Assembly (NCBI RefSeq): GCF_017591435.1
Contig: NC_059293.1
Location: 20,949,589-21,013,588, forward strand
Direction: 5' to 3'
Length of the DNA stretch: 64,000 nucleotides
Origin: Portunus trituberculatus
Taxonomy: Eukaryota > Arthropoda > Malacostraca > Decapoda > Portunidae
Shown here: positions 50,054 to 64,000 of the stretch, in pieces
Layout of the letters: every line of letters starts with the position of its first letter
Numbering within the stretch: position 1 is the stretch's first letter
The notes under the pieces: model-generated
Told to the model about the DNA's origin: nothing
Seen by the model: only the letters and a program-made list of their open reading frames with translations
Database searches by the model: none
Program-made: the position numbers and the translations under genes

Positions 50054-50216
50054 TTATTTTACTGTTATTACTATCATTACCATTACTATCATTGCTATCA
50101 TCATCACCACTATTTTACTCATTATTTCTACTTCTCAAGCTTTAAGACAGTTCCTGGCGACAATAGTAACTTTACCTTCATCAACTTTATGTATTAGTAT
50201 GTATTATCGTGTAAAT

Positions 50217-50260
<44 letters not shown>

Positions 50261-50362
50261 GTAGAATGATGTAATGTCCTGTGGTGGTGGTGGTGTAGTG
50301 TGGTGTGGTGTGGTGTAGTGTGGTTTGATGTGATGAAAGAGAGGGAGAGAAAGAAAGAAAGA

Positions 50363-50425
<63 letters not shown>
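49997..50425. repeat. Three (GA)n tracts with GTGTG-rich linker
   Basis: (GA)n at 49997-50048, 50220-50259 and 50368-50425. The last two are each followed by a similar 'gttg(g)agaatgatgtaat' sequence and GTGTGGTGTAGTG pentamer-like DNA (50281-50335 and 50452-50518), so the block 50220-50340 is duplicated at 50368-50520. Confidence 0.93.
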
Positions 50426-50427
<2 letters not shown>

Positions 50428-50520
50428 GGAGAATGATGTAATATTCTATGATAGTGTAGTGTGGTGTGGCGTAGTATGGTATGGTGTGGTGTGGTGCGGT
50501 GTGGTGTGGTGTGGTGAAGG

Positions 50521-50852
50521 ACACACTAACGCAAACACAATACTCAAAACTTTAAGGTCACATACCGTTTTGAGAAAAGACAAGATCATTTTTCACTATT
50601 ATTATTCTTACTACTGTTTTTCCTCCCTCCGTCTCCCCTCCCTCACCTCGCCACTCACCACCTATCCTCCTCCCTCCCTTTCCCCAACCTCGCCACTCGC
50701 CACCCACCCTCCCCACCTCCCAATCTTGCTTTTGACAAATAAGAGAAGCGCATTGTTGTTGTTATTGTTGTTTTGTACCGTCCAGTGCATTGTTGTAGGT
50801 ATGTAACCTTTTGTGTTCCTTTCTGTACCACGAAGAAAGAAAAAAGAAATGC

Positions 50853-50896
<44 letters not shown>

Positions 50897-51043
50897 TCAA
50901 ACACTAAACAAATCAATCAATTTCATCAAACAATCCTTGGAGTTCCATTTTAAAAGCAATATTATCCCACTGCACTCTTACACAACTCATCTTTCTTCTC
51001 GTTTTTCTAATCTTTCCACCATCCTTTCTCAAATGTATCTTTC

Positions 51044-51049
<6 letters not shown>
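50521..51049. other. Spacer with (GA)n
   Basis: C/T-rich, with tandem 'ccccaacctcgccactcgcc' type motifs near 50640-50710; (GA)n at 50853-50893. No gene. Confidence 0.5.
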
Positions 51050-51103
<54 letters not shown>

Positions 51104-51217
51104 GTCTCCGTCTGTCCAAGTCTGTAGATTTGAGTGTTTTAAATTGCTATATGCCTTGTCGACTCTTAGGATTCTGAAATAAATTAGTTCCCAGGCTCTT
51201 TATCCTTCGTAGGCCAT

Positions 51218-51291
<74 letters not shown>
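51050..51291. repeat. Two (CT)n microsatellites
   Basis: CT tracts at 51050-51101 and 51222-51291. Confidence 0.99.
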
Positions 51292-51294
<3 letters not shown>

Positions 51295-51348
51295 CTAGCT
51301 CTCGTTTTCGCTTCCTTTCTTCACCTGTCAGTCATAATGCTCCTAATG

Positions 51349-51354
<6 letters not shown>

Positions 51355-51424
<70 letters not shown>

Positions 51425-51443
51425 GTAAATGAAAGCTAAACAC

Positions 51444-51514
<71 letters not shown>
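51355..51514. repeat. (GT)n ... (AC)n inverted pair, 24-bp spacer
   Basis: (GT)n at 51355-51420 and (AC)n at 51445-51514 with only about 24 bp between, giving arms of about 66 bp able to pair in full. Confidence 0.99.
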
Positions 51515-51516
<2 letters not shown>

Positions 51517-51547
51517 CAATTTTTGTGCCTTGGTGGCAATACAATCC

Positions 51548-51649
<102 letters not shown>

Positions 51650-51769
51650 CCCGGTCTAGTCTGGAGTTCAAAGGTTACGGTCGATGGGGCGCGGGACAGA
51701 AATAGACCAAGTGTTCCTCGTCGCCTCTCTCCGAACACAATCCTGAAATCGTACATTTATCAGCTTGGG

Positions 51770-52240
51770 TTGTGCTGCTCCGAGGAGGGTTGCCTGTGTT
51801 GCCTTGTGGTGGGTGTGGTGGGTGTGGTCTTGTGTGTGGTCTGTGTGGTGCCTGTGATTTGCTGTTTTGTAGTGTGTGTTGTGTTTTGTTGTGGTTTGGA
51901 GTCTCGTTGCTCTGTGTCCTGTGTTGCTCTGGGTTGTGTGTTGTATGTGTTGTTTTGTGTTGGCCTGTTGTGTGTGATGTCTGTGCTGTGGTTGTTGTCC
52001 TGTGTTGCCTTGTGTTGTTTTGTGTAACGCATGTGTTTTATGTTGTTTTGTGTTGTGTGTATTGTGTATATGTGTGTGTGTGTGTGTGTATTGTATGTTG
52101 TGTTACTCTATTGTGAGTGCTGTGTGTGTTGTCCTGTGTTGCCTTGTCTTGTTTTGTGTAATACCTGTGTTTTGTGTTGTCCTGTGTTGTCCTGTGTTGT
52201 ATGTGTAGCTTTGTATAATTTAGTATTGCCTGTGTTTGTA
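51770..52240 (+). repeat. TGTTG/TGTGGT cryptically simple G/T-rich region
   Basis: The plus strand consists almost wholly of TGTGTTG, CCTGTGTTG and GTGTGGT permutations. A larger unit 'gttgtcctgtgttgcctt' recurs at about 51994 and 52128 (about 134 bp). Cys/Val/Leu frames are artefacts. Confidence 0.88.
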
Positions 52241-52737
52241 TCTTTATCGCTCCCTGTACTAAATCACCATCGTCATGATTTGCAGCAAGCATTGAGAGTT
52301 CTTAAGATGCTGAAACTCTATGGCGCAGTGTTATCACGGTGCAGAATCCTTAGGGTGCAGTAGCATTGACGCAGCCTCCGCAGTCCCGTTGGTGCCAAAG
52401 ACGCAAGTTTTCATGTCCGACTTTACACCTCGAGTCGGAAGATATTGCGAGAGAAGTGAGGCTGTGTGATGAGGGATGAAGAAGCGGCGAGGCGAGGTAG
52501 TGAGGCGTGAGGCGTGAGACATGAGACTGTAAAGGCGGAGGAGCATAGCCACGGGCGGTCATTCTGTCCTGTGTCTGGGGCGTCCATACCACCACCACCA
52601 CTACCGCTACCACCAGCACAACCACCACCGCCACATCACGTGTTAAAGTTATTATAGTGATACATTTCGTTCTTATTCAGGGCGTAATGAAGATAAGTGT
52701 CATAATAGTGCTTTATGAAACGATTGATTGCGTAGAT

Positions 52738-52740
<3 letters not shown>
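52241..52740. other. GC-balanced unique stretch, no gene assigned
   Basis: 52290-52560 is non-repetitive, with two overlapping minus-strand frames of 70-95 codons. A (CCA)n-like patch lies at 52588-52632. No homology recognised. Confidence 0.4.

Positions 52741-52793
<53 letters not shown>
52741..52793. repeat. (GA)n microsatellite
   Basis: About 26 GA units. Confidence 0.99.
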
Positions 52794-53824
<1,031 letters not shown>

Positions 53825-54035
53825 TTAATGCTTTTATTACTGGGACGCATTTTTATTGTGAGTTTTGGGTATGATTAGATGATTTTGACATTAGGAAGGG
53901 CTTATGGAGATCAGAAGGTTAATGGCCTGAGTCTTCACTGTTTTATCACCCCACGTGAGTTTCTGAAGCTGGATAAAATCGCCAGATAGTGAGCAGAGTG
54001 AATATGGAAACGCGTCATGGTACAGAAGGGGTTAA
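53825..54035 (+). repeat. Family A MITE flanked by TTAA
   Basis: TTAA at 53825-53828 and 54032-54035. The left terminus is partly lost (GCTTTTATTACTGGG); right end 'gaaacgcgtcatggtacaga' then AGGGGTTAA. Confidence 0.93.
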
Positions 54036-54175
54036 TGGTATGTTTCAAGGATATGGAGATGGTTGGTGGTGTTTTCATTGTGCTAGAATCGGAAAAAGAC
54101 TCTTAAACGCATATATTTCATGAAGATTGTGTTATAAGTTTGATATTCAGCCTCTTATTGGTGTTTTTTACCTTA

Positions 54176-54535
54176 TAGAATCATGGAGAAGTTTTGGTGC
54201 ATCTCGTTTATGGCTACACAGATCAATATTCCATTTATTATTGGTATTTATTTTTTCCTTTTGGTGATTGTATCTTTGCTAAATTGTCACTAGAATCATG
54301 GAGAAGTTTTTAGTGCATCTCATCTACTGCTACATAGATCAATATTCCCGTTATTATTGGTGTTTTCTTTCTTTTGGTACTAGTTCCCTTGCTAACTTGT
54401 CACTAGAATCATGGAAAACTTCTTTGTGCATCTCTTCTACGGCTACAGAGATCAGTATTCCCATTATTACTGGTGTTTTTCTTCTTAGTGCTAGTTTCCT
54501 TGTTAAACTGTCACTAGAATCATGAAGAAGTCCTT
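54176..54535 (+). repeat. ~114-bp tandem repeat, 3+ units
   Basis: 'tagaatcatggagaag' recurs at 54176, 54291, 54404 and 54514 (115, 113, 110 bp). Units share 'gtgcatctc', 'ggctaca(c/g)agatca', 'atattccc.ttattattgg' and 'gctaa(a/c)ttgtcac'. A more diverged unit may precede from about 54085. Confidence 0.93.
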
Positions 54536-55441
<906 letters not shown>

Positions 55442-55599
55442 GAGCGCCAGTTCATGTAATTATCATAATTTTCATTAATGATAACAAAAGTATCCTGTTA
55501 CTGCTACCACTGCTAATGAAAACTGTATTAATAATGTAACTGGTAATAAGATCATAGTGGAATGGCAAAAATACCAATAATAATTCGACAATACAACTA

Positions 55600-56262
<663 letters not shown>

Positions 56263-56710
56263 TCGGTAAGTATTTGCAAGGTATTCGTGTTTGCTGAAGA
56301 TTACCGGGATAGTTTAGCGAGGTTTCAGAGGTTAGTGTTGTGGAAATGTATTGAAACTAAGATAAATGCGTTGCTTCAAGGCTACAATGGACAACTTACT
56401 TCATATGTGTCCGATTTTGTAGGTATTTGCGAGGCGTTCGTGCTGATTCAAGGTAACTGGGGTAATTTAGCAAGGTTACAGTGGATGGTCTTGTAGAAAC
56501 GCATAGAAAAAAGAGATTTCATTAAGATTACAGTACTTACTCTAGTACAAACATATAGAAGTTAAGGTTATAATGAAAATATGTACAGTTAATGAGGTAT
56601 TCAAGCGGCTTAAGTGTCTCAAGGCTGCAGTGAATGGTAGAGATGTGTAAAAATGAAGGTACAAGTGTTGCCTCAAGGTTGCAGTGGTTGGTGTAGTACT
56701 GGCAACCTCC
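56263..56710 (+). repeat. Degenerate tandem repeat, ~155 bp
   Basis: 'ggta(a)gtatttgcaaggtat' at 56264 and 'ggtatttgcgaggcgttcgt' at 56420 begin two clear units sharing 'tcaaggtaac.gggataattt' and 'agcaaggtt(a)cag'. Later 'ctcaagg(c/t)tgcagtg' motifs near 56619 and 56673 suggest further decayed units. Confidence 0.6.
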
Positions 56711-57060
56711 AACTTTCCAGTCTGTGCAGGCAAGTGTTTAGGAGTCCCGTCACGCCTCGCACACCTCAACAACTTCTGAAGGAATCTAGAGAGAGAGGAG
56801 AGAGTAAAGGATAAGGAGGAGGAGGAAGAGAAGAAGGAGGAGGAGAGAAGGAGAAGGATTGGAGGAGAAAAGCTTGAAAGATATGAGAAGATGAAGAGTT
56901 AGATAAGAAAAGAACACGTAGGAGGAGAAATGAAGGCCAGGGTAAAAAAAAAAAAGAAAATTGCAACACGTGGTTTGAGTTTAGAATGGTGGACATAAAT
57001 CATCTCAAGAGAACCGGAGTATTTTCTTTGGCAGCGAGGGAGAGATAGATGTCTGTATTA
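56711..57060. other. Spacer with GGA/GAA patch
   Basis: GAGGA-rich at 56785-56870 and an A-run at 56944. No gene. Confidence 0.45.
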
Positions 57061-57258
57061 AGGCCAGCATTCTCATCATCACTACTTTCCAAAGGCTTTA
57101 GCTCAAGATGTTCATGTTTTTAAGGGTATTTTTATCGTTCCGGTGCTGAATTGGCAAGATTTATAGATTATTATAAGAAGGAACTGTCTTGAAAACCCGT
57201 CTAGTCGTCTCTGTGGCCTTGGAAAACTGTCGTGGTGAGAGAGCAAGGCGTTTATCAA
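57061..57258 (-). repeat. Family B element
   Basis: Left 'aaggccagcattctcatcat', 'actttccaaaggctttagc', 'gtatttttatcgttcc'; right 'gaactgtcttgaaaacccgt', 'ctctgtggccttggaaaact', 'gtcgtggtgagagagc', 'aaggcgtttatcaata'. Confidence 0.9.
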
Positions 57259-57339
57259 TAAAGCGCAACTCTCAGACGCAAGATACATTACTAAGTGCTG
57301 TTTATCGTCGGTAAAAACACTCCACGTGGACTCAGCGTG

Positions 57340-57520
57340 AAATATAAGACAAATACTACACCAACTAAAGAGAAACTAGAGATTATCATAAAAGGAAAAC
57401 CAGAAACTACCGTAGAAGAAAAAATAGAGAATATCATAGAAGAAAAACTAGAGATTATTGTAGCACTAACTAAAGAAAAACTAGAGATTCTCGTAGAACC
57501 AACTAGAAATTACCGTAGAA
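57340..57520 (+). repeat. Short degenerate ~27-33-bp repeat
   Basis: 'gaaaaactagagattat' type motifs recur five or six times with 'cgtagaag' or 'catagaag' linkers. The period stays in frame, giving an EEKLEIIV-like repeated peptide in a 77-codon frame (57295-57528). There is no other coding support. Confidence 0.75.
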
Positions 57521-58037
57521 GCGTGTGAGAGGTGCCTGCGTTCCCTCTCGAACAGCCAATACATTACTGAGTGCCTTTTGGAATAGATACAGCCACTCCA
57601 GATCAATCCAGTGGAGGAATATCAAGTCACAAATGAATGAGGGAAGTGTGAGGTCATTGGGGATTATAGAGGATCCTGTGGAGGTGTGGGAAACTTAAGA
57701 GGATCGAGTGAGACGTGGAAGGAGCTCTAAAGGGGGAGATGTGGACCAGAAAGTGAAGAGTCTCAAGGGGCGAGGATGGCGCGGCGTCCCTCAAGGAATC
57801 GCCGACCTTCCTCCACAGCCTCTGTAGTTTAGTATAAGGTGAAATTGGGCTGTTGGAATACAAGGACGTAGGGAAATAAGGGAACTGTGTAATGTCAGAC
57901 TTATTCGTGGAAGTTCGTAGAGGAAAACGTGCTTATTTCTCACTGTTTCTCCTTTGTGCTGCTGTGTATCAATACTAAATCATCCCTCAGTGTTAAATTT
58001 ATAAGAATAGTGTGTGTGTGTGTGGGGAAGGGGTGCC

Positions 58038-58040
<3 letters not shown>
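57521..58040. other. Unassigned spacer
   Basis: GC-balanced; 'gaggatc(g/c)' motifs near 57670-57700. No gene recognised. Confidence 0.4.
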
Positions 58041-58115
<75 letters not shown>

Positions 58116-58279
58116 GGAGAGCCTGTCTGCGTGTTTTGTTAGTAGGTGTCAAGGCCCAGTGAATGTTTGGATGGTGGTTTGGTAATGGTGGTGGTGGTGG
58201 TGGTAGTGGTGGTGGTGGTGGTGGTGGTGGTGGTGGTGGTGGTGGTGGTAGGAGTGGTATTGTTGTGGTGATGGAAGGG

Positions 58280-58325
<46 letters not shown>
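58041..58325. repeat. (GT)n, (GGT)n and (AC)n microsatellites
   Basis: (GT)n at 58041-58112, (GGT)n at 58186-58250, (AC)n at 58283-58325. Confidence 0.99.
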
Positions 58326-58327
<2 letters not shown>

Positions 58328-58377
58328 ATTTATTGCAGCTAAAAACAATCCACTTCATTAAAATAAAACAAGAAATA

Positions 58378-58998
<621 letters not shown>

Positions 58999-59049
<51 letters not shown>

Positions 59050-59155
59050 AGAGGGGGAAGGAAATAAAAGATCGTGATAGCAGAAGGAGTAAGAGTTTAG
59101 AGGGAAATGAAGCGTAGATGAGAAAGAGAGAGAGAAAAGAACGTGCAGTGTCTAA

Positions 59156-59216
<61 letters not shown>

Positions 59217-59341
59217 GGGAGCAGAGCCAAGTCGGCAGTGATAATAACCGTAAAAAGAAAAAGTAAGAAGAGAACGTGCTAAAATTATCAACAGGAACGT
59301 AAACAGCAACAGCAGAAACATAAGTATCTCTTAAGAAGGAA

Positions 59342-59414
<73 letters not shown>
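58999..59414. repeat. (GA)n, (GT)n, (GA)n cluster
   Basis: (GA)n at 58999-59044, (GT)n at 59158-59215, (GA)n at 59348-59414. Confidence 0.98.
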
Positions 59415-59416
<2 letters not shown>

Positions 59417-59541
59417 ACAATTAAACAAGGAAGAAAAACTGAGGGCCCTGGAGGAAGCGAGCAAGTGAAGCAGCAATACGGGTGAAAATTGACACCAGTA
59501 TCTATCATTATTGACCTTAATGAACCTAATGATTGTGCAGC

Positions 59542-59544
<3 letters not shown>

Positions 59545-59583
<39 letters not shown>
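59545..59583. repeat. (GA)n microsatellite
   Basis: About 19 GA units. Confidence 0.98.
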
Positions 59584-61305
<1,722 letters not shown>

Positions 61306-61503
61306 TTAACCCCTTCAGTTTCCATATTCATTCTGCTTACTATTTGGTGATTTTATACAGATTCAGGAACTTATGTGGGGATTAGAATAGTGAAAACTCT
61401 GGCCATTAATCTTCTGACCTCTATAGACCCTTCCTAATGTCAAGATAATGGTCTAATCTACGCATATCTCAAGGTAAATGTGTCCCAGAACTGAAGTGGT
61501 TAT
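61306..61503 (-). repeat. Family A MITE next to family B
   Basis: TTAACCCCTTCAGTTTCC at the left (with a ~10-bp deletion as in the 26657 copy) and CCCAGAACTGAAGTGGTTAT at the right. It abuts the outer end of a family B copy. Confidence 0.92.
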
Positions 61504-61722
61504 GATTCACAAACACTCCAGCGCCGCATCTCCACCATTTGAAAAGGTTCCTGTTTAAGTGACACAAGTTTTTCAAGGGTGTTTTTATAGCTCCAGTGAC
61601 AAATGAACAAGGTTGCTACACAATTCACTGGAGAAACACCCTTAGAAACCGGCATGTCATTGTGTAACCATGGAAAATAGTCGAGATGAGAGAGCAGAGC
61701 GTTTCAGAATACGAGCCTTATT
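61504..61722 (-). repeat. Family B element
   Basis: Left 'gattcacaaacactccagc', then 'aagtttttcaagggtgtttt', 'ggagaaacacccttagaaac', 'ccatggaaaatagtcgagat', outer right 'gcagagcgtttcagaatacg'. Confidence 0.88.
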
Positions 61723-62314
61723 AGTTATCACAGCGGGACAAGGTTGGGAAGCAAAGCCACACACAGCGCGCACCAACTTCTGCCAATAACATGTGATTAT
61801 TGATAGACAGAATGACGTGTGTCGCTTCCTCCTGGTGATATTGCTGGCGTTACACTTACTCCTTCCTCCCTAGCCCCTTTTCTCTTTCCTCCTCCTTCTC
61901 TTCCTCTTCCAGCTGCCGTAACATCCACATATTGACAGTGACACACACGCTACACACGGTTACCATCGCACACTCGGCCCCAACAGACTAATGAGCCGTG
62001 ACTTCTGACTGTCTATGGGTGTTGTCACTGTTTCACTATCCCTGTCTCCTTGGCTTCCTTATAACTTGTCTTCTTTTCCCTGCACATTTGAAAGTATTGT
62101 CTTGTGTCTTGTTTTTATTGTTGCCTTTTTATTCTTGGTTCGTTTCTTCTTCCTTCTTTTCTTTTCATTTTTCTTTTTTCTTCATCTTCTTCTGTTTTAT
62201 TTTTCCTTCTCTTCCCAGACGGCCATGTTGAGTGTCCTTTGTGATTCTGTGTAATCTTTCTTTTTCTTCTTCTCCCTCTTCTTGTCCTCTTTCTCCTCCC
62301 TCTCCTCTCTTCCT
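61723..62314. other. Unassigned spacer, T/C-rich at right
   Basis: Unique to about 62000, then pyrimidine-rich leading into the triplet repeat. No gene recognised. Confidence 0.45.
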
Positions 62315-62503
62315 CCTCCTCCTCCTCCTCCTCCTCCTCCTCCTCCTTCTCCTCCTCCTCCTCCTCCTCCTCTTCTCCTCCTCCTCTTCTCCTCCTCCTC
62401 CAAATCATCCTGTACATTCTTCTCTTCGGAGCCAGGACAATAAATCAATCAAGCTCTTCTTCTTCTTCTTCTTCTTCTTCTTCTTCTTCTTCTTCTTCTT
62501 CTT
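62315..62503. repeat. (TCC)n and (TTC)n microsatellites
   Basis: (TCC)n with TTC breaks at 62309-62401, 54 bp of mixed DNA, then (CTT)n of about 16 units at 62455-62503. Confidence 0.98.
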
Positions 62504-62914
62504 TTAGTCCATCCTCTTAATCCTCCTCCTTTGCCCTCCCTCCACCAACGCATCCCCATATCCCCTCCACATCCTCCTCCTCCAACTCCTCCGCAGAAGC
62601 TCACACAGTTTCTGTAAGCGATCTGAACTTATTCGACCAATCGTATCTTCACATCACCTTCGTCTCCGTTGTTCCAGGAAGGCGCTCCAGTTTCCAGGGA
62701 GTGCTTGAGCTTCCAGTCCCACGTTTGCCAGACTTGTTCGTTCCCTTACTCGTGACCTTCCTGGAAAGTTGGAGACGTGTATATACTTGTAGTGGATGGC
62801 TGGTGGTTGGTGGGTGGTGGTGGTGGGTGAAGGGTGAGTTCGATTTGTTTGGTGGTGTTTGTGTTGTTGTTGTTGGTGGTGGTGGTGTTCGTGTTCTTTG
62901 TGAGAATGTAGCTT
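62504..62914. other. Spacer with GGT-rich patch
   Basis: GTGGTGGGTGG-rich at 62795-62890. No gene recognised. Confidence 0.45.
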
Positions 62915-63056
62915 TTAAATGCCTTCAGTACTGGGATGCATTTTTTGTCTTAAGGTTTGTGTGTGATAATGCCATTTTATTGACATTAGGAAGGGTCTAT
63001 GCCGAGGGTTAATGGCTAGAGTCTTCACTATTTTAATTCCCCCACATAAGTTTCTG
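62915..63056 (+). repeat. Family A MITE, right part missing
   Basis: TTAAATGCCTTCAGTACTGG to 'cataagtttctg', then cut off before 'aagctgtataaaatcacc'. Confidence 0.9.
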
Positions 63057-63077
63057 TTTTTCTCAATATGAAGCTTT

Positions 63078-63290
63078 TTAAACTCTTCAGTATTGAGATA
63101 CATTTTTACATTGAGATTTGTGTACGATAAGACCATTTTATTGAGATTAGCAAGGGTCTATGCAGATCAGAAGATTAATGGCCAGAGTTTTCACTATTTT
63201 AACCCCCACATAAGTTTCTGAAGAAGTATAAAATCACGAAATAGTAAACAGAATGAATAAGGAAACGCGTCATAGTACTGAAGGGCTTAA
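63078..63290 (+). repeat. Family A MITE, complete
   Basis: TTAAACTCTTCAGTATTGAG to ATAGTACTGAAGGGCTTAA (TTAA at 63078-63081 and 63287-63290). Same orientation as the truncated copy 22 bp upstream. Confidence 0.95.
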
Positions 63291-63866
63291 AACTTGAAAA
63301 CGGTATAAGGAATAGAGTCTTTATAGATAAGAAAATAAAAGGAAAGGAAAGTTAAAAGAATAGATTGATCATTTTCTAGCCAGTATAGAGAGAGAAAATG
63401 AGTAAAGAACAAGAAAAAATGAGTGAGTGGCCAATAATCAAATGAAAAATGGCAGGAAAAGAGAAAAATTATTGAATACACACAAGAGATGGGAATAAGA
63501 AGACAAATTTCACACAGGAACTACCACTAAAAGATCTGAATGGCTTGTTGCAGCTTCCCTTGATCTCTCACCCTCGTATATTCCACAGCACAAGACTATT
63601 CTAACGGAGAGCCAAGTGACAGCAAGGAAAATCTTAATCAGTAGTAGAGGAGTGTTTGCGTGGGAGCGTTAAGGGATGTGAGGGGAAGATCCAATTAGTA
63701 GCAAATTAATGAATGAGGCAGTGAATTGAGGGCCAGCGAGGAAAAGATTGATTAGCAGCGAGTTAAAACAGTGACTCTAGGGCTGTGAGGGAAAGGCTGA
63801 TTAGCATGTAATTAAACAATGTATCAGTTTGTGAGTTAAGAGCTTGTATGGAAACACACGCATGCA
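63291..63866. other. Purine-leaning spacer with ~45-55-bp repetition
   Basis: 'attagtagcaaattaatgaa', 'attagcagcgagttaaaaca' and 'attagcatgtaattaaacaa' near 63696, 63750 and 63800, each followed by 'gtgaattgagggccagcgag'-like sequence, point to three decayed ~50-bp units. No gene. Confidence 0.55.
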
Positions 63867-63869
63867 CAC

Positions 63870-63950
<81 letters not shown>
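63867..63950. repeat. (AC)n-(GA)n compound microsatellite
   Basis: (AC)n with one ACGC break passes directly into (GA)n at 63914. Confidence 0.99.
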
Positions 63951-63952
<2 letters not shown>

Positions 63953-64000
63953 AATCCTTCTATCTCTATCTATTATATTGAAGCGTAAGAAAATAACATA

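Overview
This is a eukaryotic, non-coding, extremely repeat-rich window. I find no host protein-coding exon, rRNA, intact tRNA, CRISPR array, operon or prokaryotic signal. Almost all long open frames are read-through of microsatellites (Ser-Leu or Arg-Glu from CT/GA, Cys-Val or His-Thr from GT/AC, homopolymers from triplet repeats). The only translation with family identity is the last ~70 codons of a non-LTR reverse transcriptase (44849-45061). The microsatellite load (hand tally about 7 kb, over a tenth of the window), the (GA)n/(GT)n bias, a tRNA-type SINE and the style of the non-LTR tail suggest an arthropod, most likely a decapod crustacean such as a crab. This is inference from general knowledge, not a database match. 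The window is probably intergenic or inside a very long intron. One site at 2954-2962 looks like a recursive-splicing ratchet point.

The dispersed content is dominated by two short families. Family A (about 200-215 bp, some 21 complete or partial copies on both strands) has ends reading TTAACCCCTTCAGTAC and GTACTGAAGGGGTTAA: a TTAA-targeting, piggyBac-like MITE with no coding capacity. Family B (about 200-220 bp) has outer inverted ends of the type TATTCAGAAACGCTTTGC / GCAAAGCGTTTCTGAATA and also occurs as tandem arrays. One A copy sits inside a B copy (26571-26985) and another inside an unrelated tandem array (23600-24123). In each case a related empty site in this window shows insertion at, and duplication of, TTAA.

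Other sequence is made of locally amplified tandem blocks: a 31-bp minisatellite (19571-19985), ~45 bp (6756-6985), ~53 bp (34660-34930), 75 bp (4900-5049), 91 bp (30073-30241), ~114 bp (54176-54535), 131-132 bp (24796-25222, 45190-45420), ~140 bp (43765-44165), 127-163 bp (25490-26530) and 148 bp (15441-15737). Many periods fall between 127 and 150 bp.

Layout: 1-2640 A and B copies with pyrimidine-rich spacer; 2649-5506 microsatellites and a B dimer; 5722-10134 A and B copies and a 45-bp minisatellite; 11325-12950 a huge polypurine domain; 13021-17130 A and B copies and the 148-bp array; 17495-22260 dense SSRs, SINE and 31-bp array; 22787-30241 tandem arrays with nested A copies; 30945-34541 SSRs and a triple A array; 34660-43575 mostly SSR clusters; 43765-45420 tandem repeat, A copy, non-LTR tail and duplication; 45655-53384 SSR clusters including the longest uninterrupted tract (about 256 bp of CT); 53825-63950 further A and B copies, minisatellites and SSRs. 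No genes act together here; the biology is that of transposon and satellite turnover.
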